This document shows, in pieces, positions 43,649 to 55,600 of a stretch of DNA of 64,000 nt. Position numbers and translations under genes: made by a program. The DNA lies in the NCBI RefSeq assembly GCF_932276165.1, contig NC_064011.1:5969501-6033500 (forward strand). The letters run 5' to 3'. Each line of letters begins with the position of its first letter. Within the stretch, counting starts at the first letter, position 1. Below the pieces are notes generated by a model. That model did no database searches. It was not told where the DNA came from and worked only from the letters and a program-made list of their open reading frames with translations. This stretch comes from Plutella xylostella (taxonomy: Eukaryota; Arthropoda; Insecta; Lepidoptera; Plutellidae).

Positions 43649-46600
43649 TGTGTGTGTATGTGTGTGTGTGCTTGTGCGTGTGTGTGATGTGTGCGTGTTA
43701 GGTGAACTGAATATTAGAATTTATGTGTTTTATGATAAAAGATCCTCTATCTCTGTATAGTTGAGTTTATCTATCCACTCACTTACAGAGATTTTACATT
43801 CCCTGTATGTTTTGTCGACAATATCTAACTGTTTGTGAAATGTGTTATACAGTTGGGCAGCTCGTGATTGATGTTGAATACTAGCAAATTTAGTCTTAGT
43901 GCAGGGGATGTTAAAAATTTTATGTTTCCGTCTTTTTTGTTTCAGGCTGGAGTATAAAAATCAAATCTTTCCTCTATTAATTTATATTAGTACTAGGATA
44001 AGTTTTCTTCAATGTAATAAGCGTAAAAATGATTTTGTACAATGACGTAGTTACAAATGAGGCAACATTTAAGGAACTCACGTGATCTCCTACGACAGTA
44101 ACTTCTGGATGTTGTCTCTGCAGATGTCTCCTGAGTGTGGCCACAGATGTCCAAGTCAGCGTCTTGTCGCATATTGTACACGTCGCCCTGTACGCTGATA
44201 TCATCTGTAGATGATGCATTTATAAATTGTTTCACTAGAAATCATAAAAGGCAGATAGAATAGAATAGACTACTCTTTATTTTGCACCATTAAAGACAAC
44301 ATTACAATTCACAACTTATATATAAAATAGTACAAAAAAGGCGGCCTTATTGCTTAAAGCAATCTCTACCAGACAACCTTTGGATGGAAGAGACAATTTA
44401 ACACAATTAATATTTGTTTAGACAGATATCTGGGTTGATATATCCATAGCTCTGCCTAGATTGGGCTCGGATGGCCGTGTGTGAGATCCCTACATATTAT
44501 TATTGTTAAGTTTATAGTACAGGGTGTCCACTCAGAATGCTCCAAAAAATTCCCTGACTTTTCCCTGACTTTCCCTGACCGTTTCAGAAAATTTCCCTGA
44601 CCAAATATCAACATATAAACCAAATTTAAGTAATTTTAAGACAAAATCTTGATTTCAAAGTTTTACATTTGTTTGACACTTATTATAAGTTGACTGCGTA
44701 AAATATGTATACAGGGTCGGCAAAAATGGTATATTAATAGGAAAGTAAAGCACTTAACACACACTAACGTTGTTCTAATTCTAAATATTATCCAATCTCC
44801 ATGATTTTTTTGGATATTAACGACACATTAAATTACTAGGTTTATAGTTTTTTTTTCTCTAAATTTGCTATAGATTCAAACTTATAGGCACCTCAAGCAA
44901 CGCAATTTTTGTGATCAAAACTGCGCCGAATCATGCCGTTGTTAAACAAAAACGATGTATTTTTTAAAGGCGAAACCTACCTTCTAGAATATATTATGCT
45001 GAAACGATTGACATCAAAATCAAAAAGAATTGACAACATTTCAAATAAAATGCTCACTGATTTTATTTTATTTTCGACGAGATATCACAAATTTAGATGA
45101 CCCGTATTTTTTATTTCTTCATATTTCTATGTTTTAATATATTTTTTTAATTTCAAAGTTCAAAATATTTATAGTATGAGTGACGTCACGTCGAAGCTTC
45201 GGATAAAAATATTTTCGTTGCCTGCCTAACCTAAAAAAAAAGTTGGATGACATTAACTTGACATGAACAATGACCAATCCACTTCAACTTCAACTTTATT
45301 TTGTGGCAAGGACCAATCACGAACTTCCGTCATTGACAAGGACACATAAAAGTGACAGACATTTGAGTGATGTTTGTCATTGTCATTGTCAAAGTGACAT
45401 GACATGTTTTTTTTTGTTCATGTTTTAGAAGTAAAAGCGCATTTAATTATTATGCCACATCGTGATGTCACGAATGATAATTTAGATTTTTATGTTTTTC
45501 TCTGAAATAAATCAATAGAAAAATCGGAAACATTTTTTTTGTGAATATTAGAGCCATATCTCTAAATGGTTTTCGAATTTTAACTGTATAAAATTTTGAA
45601 ATGTTGTCAATTGTTGATATTTACTTGGTGAATAACGATTTCCCCTGAAATTTTATCAAGGAAAGTACCTATGTTTGTCACGAGCTACATTTATCTCTAT
45701 AGCACCCGAGCCCCGGGGCACAAACGATAGCAAACGTTTTCCTAAATAACTATTTCTCGAGGTTCCCTCTTGAGCCTTAGGAGGTCATTCTAAACAAATT
45801 TTGTTGTGTGAGTAGAGTACTGAAAATTTCCGAAAAAAAATGATCATACGCATTCGCCTTGCAGCTTCCTTAGTCCAAGTTGCCTAGTTTAATAGTCTGA
45901 CCAAAATTTTACTGATTACCTACCATAAAAGTAGAAATTGAAACCTAAATAGAAATTGAAACAGAACCATTTTTTTGTATGGCTCTCTCCTGCCTGACTA
46001 AGTTGTTACTTACTTGTGTTTTAAAAACTTTGATTAAACATGTAGTACGAAATAGAATAATTTTTTGCGCTGCTAAATTAGTAAAAAAATAGATTATTGA
46101 TTAATAGACGCCGCGCGGAGGCAGCGTATGCGATCTCGCTGACGTATAAAATAATTAGCAAATTGAGAGCCTCCTCCTTTTTTCCAAGTCAGTTAATGAA
46201 CGCGGCTGCAGCGCGTTTGCACCAATAAAATGACGTTTTTATCACAAACTTCTAAAAGTCTTTAAACTAAATTTGTTTTGAATGGTGAGATGAGTCACCC
46301 TCTTTTGCATCAGCCTGTATATATACGAGCTGAGTCTGGGATCTAGCTAATCTTTTAGAATTCCTACTATTTTTTACAACTGTCATATTTTATTAAATCA
46401 CATAGATTTAAAAAAAATATTGTATAAGTAATTATTATAGTGTTAGGAATTAATCCAGTAGCGTGACGTAGAGGTACCGCCTGATGCATAAATAGCCGCC
46501 GCCGCCTTGAGACGGCCCTTTTGCTCGTCAGCGCTCGTGAGGACAACATCTAAGGCTGTATCTCTGCGTCTCACTATTCGTATCGAGGAAAGGTCACGTG

Positions 46601-49600
46601 AGCTATTTTGTTTACTTGATGTGAATCCTTGTAATTAATAATTGTGTGTGCATTATTGTTGTATTAGGTTAAGGTTAATTTGTTCCTAAGTGATTTGTAA
46701 ATTATTTTGATAAGAATAAAGGTTAGGTTTTGTGTTTGTAATCTTTTTTTTTATATCTTCACTTCTGGTGTCTCCTACATCAGAAGTGGGATAAAGGATC
46801 TCTCTCCATAGAAGCCCACATAAGAAAGGAACAAGTTTGCCTGCCTATTTCTAGATTTTTGTGAAATTGGAAGTGTTTTTAAAGAAAGTTTTGTGCAAAT
46901 GCCGCGTCGTAAATCACGTGGCCGGACAAGGCATCGTTCTCAAAGTGGCTCGCGTGTCCGTACACGCGCGCGTTCGCGTAGTGTTTCACGTAAGCGTACG
47001 GCACGCGCACGGTCGTGTTCACGTAGTACTTCGCCTGGGCACACGGCCCGCAGGCGATCTTGTTCGTCTAGTATTTCATGCAGTCGCGCTTCTCGCACGC
47101 GGTCTCGTTCACATGTTCATGCGCATGGCAGGTCGAGACGTCGTTTTCGCTATATCTCCCGGAGCCGAGCGCAAAGACGTTCCCGTGATTTTGCTCGACC
47201 TACCCGCAACAAAGCGAAACATCGTCGGTCGCGTATCGATTCAATGAGTGTTTCCAGAAGTCGTGATCGATCGTACTCGCACCGGTTGCGAAGTCGCTCG
47301 CCTCATAGGTATCAATCTCGTAGCAAGTCTCGTTCTCATCGTCGTAATGAGGACATTCCTTCATTTACGCCGCCTAGACATAATGTCACGTCAAACGTTC
47401 AAGCCGTTACACAAAGTAAATCGCCGATGCCTCCGCAACAAATTAACCTTAACCTAATACAACAATAATGCACACACAATTATTAATTACAAGGATTCAC
47501 ATCAAGTAAACAAAATAGCTCACGTGACCTTTCCTCGATACGAATAGTGAGACGCAGAGATACAGCCTTAGATGTTGTCCTCACGAGCGCTGACGAGCAA
47601 AAGGGCCGTCTCAAGGCGGCGGCGGCTATTTATGCATCAGGCGGTACCTCTACGTCACGCTACTGGATTAATTCCTAACAATAGTATAATAGTAAGGATC
47701 AGTCAAAAATATTCCAAAACTAAACGAGATTTTATTTTATGACTTATGTATTTCACGTAAAAAAGGAATATTACTACTAAAGGAAAGTACTAACAATTTT
47801 GCTAGAAAAAGGTCATTTTTCCCTGACTTTCCAGGTGGCCCATCAATTTCACTGACTTTCCCTGACCACCTAGAGCTTCCCTGACTTTTCCCTGACTTTC
47901 CCTGACTTTCCAGATAGTGGACACCCTGGAGCTAAATCTGATCATAGATGGCGTTGTAGGTAGTCGTGTAGATCGCGGTATGGTTTCGTTTTAGCTGATG
48001 TGTTAAAGTATATAGTTGATGTCTTATTATTTGTATGAATTTGTAGTAAGGTCCTTGAAAACAACCAATAAACGACTATATTCTAAAATACGAGGTTTCA
48101 TTGTGATATTTGTGATATGGTTCTACAGGGTGACGTGCCGCGCCAATTTTGGGTTTTCAATGCTCTTCACACAGCACACGCAGTGACACGCACACATGTA
48201 AGTTTGCACAGTGGGTCGATAAACTTTTACTCGCCAACTTTATTGACAATTATGTTCAAGTACATTTTGGGTGATTTTAGGCTAAGTATAATTCTTACTT
48301 ACACTGGTAGGCACCAGGAAAGAGTAGAAATTAATAGGGATGCCACTTTACTCTATACTCGGAACCCGATTAGCTTTCTCAAACAAATGTGGTATTTACT
48401 TGTAGAAAGGTAACTACAAGTATTAAAGTGTAGATAATAAGTTTCGGGCATCCTCCAGCCAACTGAACACCGACGACAAAGCAAAGTAAATACATATTGT
48501 GGCAAAAGGGCTATACTAAGCCATACTAGGTCATTCTGAACAACTTTTGTTCTACAAGATTTGCATATTCGTGAAAAAAAATATTCGTTTTCCATGGTAA
48601 AAAGTCACATGTCCAACAAAGTTTCTATGAAAAAGGTTTTTTTTTTTGTTAATTTCCAAAACTCGTAGAGCAAAAGTTCAGAATGACCCCCTGTCTTACT
48701 CCTTTTTACCCGACTGCCGAAGGAGGAGGGTAATGTTTTTTGATTGTATGTATGTATGTTTGTCTGTTTCTTTGTTCCCTCCTGTAGCCTAAACGGCTTG
48801 ATAGATTTTGATGTATGAGGTATTGTTAGAAGCGTATTGATGGCGCGATGGTTATAGGTTATGTGACGTTCCATTAAAATGTACATAGCGCCCTCTAGAG
48901 GACATAACGTGATGATCGAAAAAATAATAATTCAACTTTGCCGTGTAAGGTATCAAATGAAAAGGCTTGATTTTCAAATTACAAAAATATGCATATTGAA
49001 GGTATTTAAATAACAACACCAAAATTATTGAAATAAAAAATGATCATGAACTACTGACGTAAAATTTCATAAAATAAAAACAACTAAAAAGTTACAAATA
49101 AAAAAACTTGACCGCCACTCAAGGCCGTTTTCTAAGTAACATTCAGCTAAATGTGAACCCTCTGCTGGTCCCCGCCTACGATACTTTCCATTAACATTGG
49201 GACTTGTTTTCATCTTTTTAGTGTGCAGTCGGGTTTTTTGTTTGTTTATAATTTGTTTAGTACTATATACCGCTTTTTCAATGCCTGTAAGTACATTTTT
49301 TGGTAGCAGCATAATATTTTTACTTAATTTTAGGGTTTCGTCAAAAGAAAAAAAGCAACCGTTATAGGATCTCTTTGTTGTCCGTCTGTCTGACTGACTG
49401 TCTGTCACCGCCCTTTTTCTCAGAAACGGGTAAAGATATCAAGCTGATATTTCGCATAGATGGGGAGTACCCCAAAAAAAATATTATGGTACTCCCTGTC
49501 CCACACAAGTAAATTGGGGCTTATATTTTTTCCAGTTATTTTGATGTGTACTTATCCTTTTTTTTCTTTGTTGTTTTGTATAAGTATGTGTTTCTTTTCT

Positions 49601-52600
49601 TTAAATCTGTATTTTTTTGTTGTTGCTGTCTATGTGTCGAATAAATGTATCTTTATCTTCAAATCACGCCAAATATCGTTTGTTTTTTTTGTGGCTACTG
49701 TCTATAGAAGAAATTCCGTCACTGACAATTTTACGTTACGAATTTATTTTTATTTATTTTATTTTATTTTTTACATTTTCGTGGAGAACCAACAGCATTT
49801 TGTTAATAAATAATTATTACTTATGAACACATAACAACTTGATGCCATTAACAGAATGAACTTAGTAAACCCAGTAAACCTAACACATCCAGAGGAAAAA
49901 TAAAATCTCTTTCTCTCTCTCTGAAAAACATACTTAATAGCCCAAACTCGATGCTTTTAGCTATTAACATCTTTGAAATAAAATTGAGCCACCACCGTGT
50001 TACTGCCCTCATCAGATCCTCACGAGACCATACCTCAACCAGCACCAAGAGACTGTATTTTTGATCCCTAACCTAATGTTCGTGCGTATTGTCATCACTT
50101 AGATCCATTCGCTATATTCCTGCTCCTCATCAGACCTTTACGAGACTGTAATGTCACGAGAATATTGCACACTATCTAATTTAATTTAATGTATTGAATA
50201 TACTGGAAGAATTATGCTTCCTCAATTTCAAATCAAATTATGTTGGTGTCATAAAAGTTGAAAAAGTGCAATGACAACCAATGTGCAGTGATTTTGTATC
50301 TGTACACGATAAGATCGCGAGCTGTCAGTGCTGCCTAAACCGACGTGACCCTTCTTTGGAGGCCAGCGGCCGACTGAGTCAAACGTCACTTGTGTTTATG
50401 ATTTTATAACACAGAAAGCCGCCATAGATATTTGTATGAAGATTTGAGGGAAAAAAATTGCTCAAGTTTGGGATTAATTTACACAAAATAAGTGTGTGTT
50501 TATTAAAAAACAAGGTATTTAGCGCCTAGTCCAAGCCTTTAACTTTATAATATGATAAAAATCATATGAAAATTCTTAATAATTACGACAAAGTTGTTAC
50601 AATACGGGAGTGTGATTTTCTGGTTTTTCGTGATATTCTGAATTTTATTTACAGTTATCCATAAGCATTTACTTAAATTCGAATCATTCAGCACCTAGCT
50701 AGACTCTTCGACTACCTGTGTGATTTTTTTCAAGGTTGTAGAGCATCGTTTACTACATAATTCTATGACAATGCCAACCCTCGATTCCCCCTTGCCGACC
50801 CTTAAGAAGCTATTAATTAGAGTTTACAATTATTATACACTATAGCACAAAAAGTAAGTAAAAGAAGCATACCCGATAGTGTTGGAGATAGTCGACGGCG
50901 GCGGCGGCGCACGCGTCGTCGTGGCGGCCCGAGATCTCGTCGCACGAACACTGCCAGTGAATGACGCCTGTCTCGTCTTTTACAGACATCGCTGGAAGTA
51001 AATATTTCAATCATTTATTGATAAATTTAACAATTTACACGTCATATAATAAACTAGCTATGCCCGCGAGCTTTGCTTCGCCTTAAAAAGTTTTCCCGTG
51101 GGAATTCCGGGATAAAAAGTAGCCTATGTTCTTTCCCAGGGTCTATACCATATGTGTACCAAATTTCATTCGAATCCGTTCAGTAGTTTTGGCGTGAAAG
51201 AGTAACAGACAGACAGACACAGTTATTTTCTCATTTGGGTGTCCGAGCTACGCTCGACCCACTTGTGAGATTACACCTTGGATTTTGACATGTGACAACA
51301 CCATTTCCTACCTCTATTCCCCCCTCCCGCGCGCCCCGCGCCACTCCCCCTGGCGCGCGCGCGGACGCCATATTGCGCCGGGCGTATTCGCTTGTCAGTA
51401 CGTCTTGGATTATTGACGTGACTTCACGCAAAAACAGTAAAGTAGAAATAATTTTTCGATATTACTTCTGTTTCTATAAAAAGTGAAACATCAGTCATCA
51501 TCAAAAACTGGACCTCTGTGTTAATAACGGTAAGTACTTAAAGTTTGTTGAAACATGTGTTTTCTTACATAGTGATTGCTCGCTTTTTACGACAAACTCA
51601 CTGCTTTTCTAAGGTGAACACCGTGATTGCCCGCTCTTCGGACGGCAAACTCACACTGTATCACTATGTTGGCTATGATCAAAAGTTAATCACTCAAAAG
51701 CTGCGTTCTTGCCGCGCAGACGACATTGTCGGCTGGGCGAACAGACGACGTCGCCTGCGTCGACGCCTTCGAACCAAGTAGCATATAGCACACATACCTA
51801 ATGTCGCCTACACAAACGACGCATACCTAAGGTCGTCTGCACACACGTTGCATATACCTAATGTCGTCTGCACAGACGACACCCACATTTTTTATTTTAT
51901 TTGAAAGCCGCACACTAACCGGCATATAAGTGCATCTTGCACACAGTGAATCTTTGCTTTCCGCGTGCTAACCGGAACATAAAGAACGCCTCACGCTCTT
52001 TCCAGATGGCGTGTACAACAACTATGGGAGCCCTGGCCGACTGGCAGCCACCAGATAAGGAAGCAGTTTTCTTCGGCAATATTATTCGCATCATGGACGA
52101 GTATTATCCCAGCGACTGGCGGAATTGGATAGTAAATGTCACAACATATGAAGACCTTTTTGGAGAAAAAATTTCTTCAGACCTAGAATGCAGACTAAGA
52201 TTTGCAATACCAACTGTTGCATTGGCACTAGCTTATAGCACAAATCCAACCCTGAGTGAGCGGCGCTATCGGAGCATTAAAAGAATCCTCATATCTTGGC
52301 CTTTGGGCCGTGCACTCATCTACGCTCCTTTGAGTATTACTGCAAAAATACACCCCGCCGAGGCCTACAGCAGATTCGACAACACCGTGTATGAATTAAA
52401 GAAGCATCTGATTTCAAGACAGGAAGCTACAAAAAATTTGAACCCTTCATCTGCTGAAAATGATGAAACTGAAGATAGAGCCTCTTCTTCAAACAGCACT
52501 TTAAAACGATCTCATAGCCCAGACCCGCCTGTTAATGCCAAGGAACCAAAAATGAGTGATTACATTGCACAACAAAATAAAATGTTCGAAAAATTATGTG

Positions 52601-55600
52601 ACATGATCCAATGCACAAACCAAAATATCATGTTAATGAACAGTAAGCAAGACCCGTCGAATAATAGCTCACAGGGCATGGATAGTGAAAGTTTGTCCGA
52701 ACAGGACGCTCAGGACGAACAGGAGTGGGTTACGCCAGCCGTTGCGGATGAACCGCAAAGTGACGAAGAATTTGAAGACTTCACTCCTGGAACCAAGGAA
52801 TCAGAAGCTAAAATCACAAAAGCTAATGATGTTCTTGCCAAGCAAGGAATACACTGTCAAAGATTCAATTCTGACGGATGGCAAAACATTCGCTATGCCG
52901 AGGTACAGAAGTTATTCCAAGCCTCACCCGCTTTCACATCTCTGAAAGTTAACAGCAACCTGGCTACAGTAACACCAAATTGGCATATGGTGACGCTGCT
53001 CGAGAAAATGGACTCCTGCCTAGGTGCAATAACTCATGGTTTACTGCAAGAAAGACAGTTATTCCAAGAAGCTTACCTGAAAGCACCCTCGGAAGTTAAG
53101 TCATACATCAGCAGCAACTTAATAAAGGCGGATACACCATACCGTAAAACTTCTGATGCCCTATTGCAATACACATGTGGCAAACGAGCTGAAACAATAC
53201 AACAAAGAAGAAGCATTTATAAACCAACAAACAAAACTCTAAATGAATTGCTTCACGGTATCCCCCCTTCGGATACCCACCTATTCAGCGAACCAAACTT
53301 ATCAGATTTTGTAAAAGAACAAGGAGGAATAGTGAAGCTTTTTCCCGGCAAGTTTCGAAAACAAGCTACCGCCGTGTCCACGGGTCAATTTAACCGCTCA
53401 GCCACCGCTTTCAAAACCACCAAGAAGCCAGCGGCAGCACCCGAAACGAGGGACAGACAAAATAATTACTACAGGAATTCTTCCAACCGAAAACAAGACA
53501 GGTCGCGATACACAAACAAACGCGCACCTGCAAAACAAAATTATACCAGGAACAAAAAGTAAATTTCGAGCTGGGCAAGTGAGTAGCAAACTTCACATTT
53601 GGGAAACATTAGGTGCACCAAAGAATATCCTATCCACGTTATCAGGGCATCGCATACCGTTTGTTAGCCGTCCTCCACTGTATCGTTTTGATAAAAATAC
53701 TTGCTCACGTTATGAAACTAAATCTTCACCCGAAATGGATGATGAAATCCAAAAAATGCTTGAATGTGGTGCTATTACGGAAAGTAAAAATGAAACAGGC
53801 CTTTTGTCCCTAATGTTTATACGTCCAAAACCAGATGGCTCTAACCGACCAATTTTTGATTTGCGAACTTTAAATACATACTTAAAGCCACCCAAATTTA
53901 AACTTCTTAATCATCATAAAATTCCATGTTGTCTGAATGAATCAGATTTTATGACCAAAATTGATTTATCGCAGGCCTATTTTCACATCCCCATTTCTAA
54001 GACACACAGACGATTCCTAGCATTCGCATACAATAAAACTGTGTACGAAATGACTTGTTTACCTTTTGGGTTAGCCACAGCCCCATGCACTTTTGCTAAT
54101 GTATCTAATTGGCTTGGGAACTATTTCAGGCAGGAAGGCATCCGCATTGTTGTGTATTTAGACGATTTTCTACTGATGCACACAAATCCAGAGACCCTAA
54201 GACAGCACACATGGTATGTCATGACAATCCTTTCGAATCTAGGATGGAGTATCAATGTCAAAAAATCTGTAATAACTCCAACCAAAACTATAGAATATCT
54301 AGGGATCCTGTGGGATACAGAGAAAAACACCAAAAGCCTTCCCGAGCCAAAAATTCACAAAACAAGGAAACTGATAACATCCATACTAGAGAAAAACAAA
54401 TGGAGCTGGAACTCAGCAAAGACAATTTTGGGCCATCTAAACTTCGCCACTTTTGTTGTCCCTCTCGGAAGACTACACTGTCGTATAACACAAATAGAAG
54501 CAAATCACCTTCCAGAAGACCACAGAAACAAAATGTTCACATTACCGCTCGGTGTCACACAGGAACTGAATTGGTGGATGAACAACCTGTCTCAGAATTC
54601 GTCAATTCATCACAAAGACCCCACTGTCTTCATAACAACCGATGCTTCAGACCAAGGTTGGGGAGCCATAGTCAACAGCAAGAAAATGAACGGTATTTGG
54701 ACTCCTATACAACAGTCATGGCACAGCAACCAGAAAGAACTATGGACATTGAAAGAAGTTATGCGACAGGTTGCTTACAGCTTCAAACAAAAAACAATCT
54801 TAGTTCAAACAGACAACAAATCTGTCGCAGCGTATATCACCAAAGAAGGAGGGACCAAATCTCAACCTCTTCTGCGCTTAACACAAGACATTTTCGAGAT
54901 AGCTCAACGATTCCAGATCCATATCATAGCTCGGTACCTTCCAGGAAGGTACAACCTAACAGCCGACAGTCTTTCTCGATTTTGCCAAACACCAGAATGG
55001 ACGCTGTCAGAACACGTGACTCAGGCCATATTCAAAAAATGGGGGACGCCATCAATAGACCTTTTTGCAAGTTACCGGTCAGCGGTTGTGGAATGCTATG
55101 TAAGCGAGGATGCATGCGACCCAGCCAGTGCGTATGTAAACGCTTTCAGCCGACCCTGGAATTACAATTTGGGTTGGATTTTCCCCCCACCTTCGCTTAT
55201 ACCACGCATTCTCCGACATCTACAGAAGAGCTCCGGAGTCTATCTGCTAGTAATACCAAAGTGGGAGAAAACCTTCTGGAAAGCGGAGTTGAAGCAGAGA
55301 GCAATGTGCCCACCATTCAGAATTTGGAATCTGCGCAGACATCTAGTGGATCTGAAAACTGGCCTACCTCCACCAATGGTAGAAAAAATTCATTTGCAGG
55401 TCTGGAAGGTTCAGGCTGGACCAATTTATTAGAATCTTGGGATAAAGAAGATATATTATTGCTAGAGTCAGCATGGCGTTATTCTACACTTAAAACCTAT
55501 AAATCCGCCTGGGTTAGATGGTGTTCATGGGCGAAAGGAAAGTGTCTTGTAAATGACCCAACCCCTGAAGATGTTGCTAAATTTATCATTTACCTGCATA

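Larger units (their letters stand above)
46441..47680. mobile_element. 1,240-bp inverted-arm element encoding an RS-rich protein
   Basis: It begins TGTTAGGAATTAATCC and ends GGATTAATTCCTAACA, flanked by ATAG on both sides (46437-46440, 47681-47684). The arms 46441-46684 and 47437-47680 are 244-bp inverted copies with no difference that I could find. TG...CA ends and a 4-bp duplication are what retroviral-type integrases make (Ty3/gypsy elements, Ginger transposons). The left side resembles an LTR and leader: a TATA-like ATAAATA (46488), AATAAA (46715) then a GT-rich run, then TGGTGTCTCC (46766), a possible primer-binding start. The right side is not a direct LTR but an inverted copy of the first 244 bp. 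One gene lies inside. No known family with this layout comes to mind. Confidence 0.75.
44520..47928. mobile_element. Outer inverted-repeat element with CCCTGACTTT arrays
   Basis: The ends CAGGGTGTCCACT (44520) and AGTGGACACCCTG (ending 47928) are a perfect 13-bp inverted pair. Just inside each end, and in the same direction, are short arrays of TTCCCTGACTTTTCCCTGAC (about 44549-44601 and 47820-47912). No transposase is present. It holds two nested elements, 45030-45610 and 46441-47680. The ends recall hAT elements, but an 8-bp duplication was not found. Confidence 0.65.

Noticed and set aside
46861..47247. Second open frame (128 codons) overlapping the RS-rich gene
   Set aside because: It is the shifted reading of the Arg/Ser codons (Val/Arg/His-rich) and starts at a non-ATG codon.
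54109..55092. Open recombinase frame overlapping most of the RT frame
   Set aside because: No recombinase motif is found before about 55440. The early part only shadows RT codons, so the start was set at the in-frame ATG 55093.
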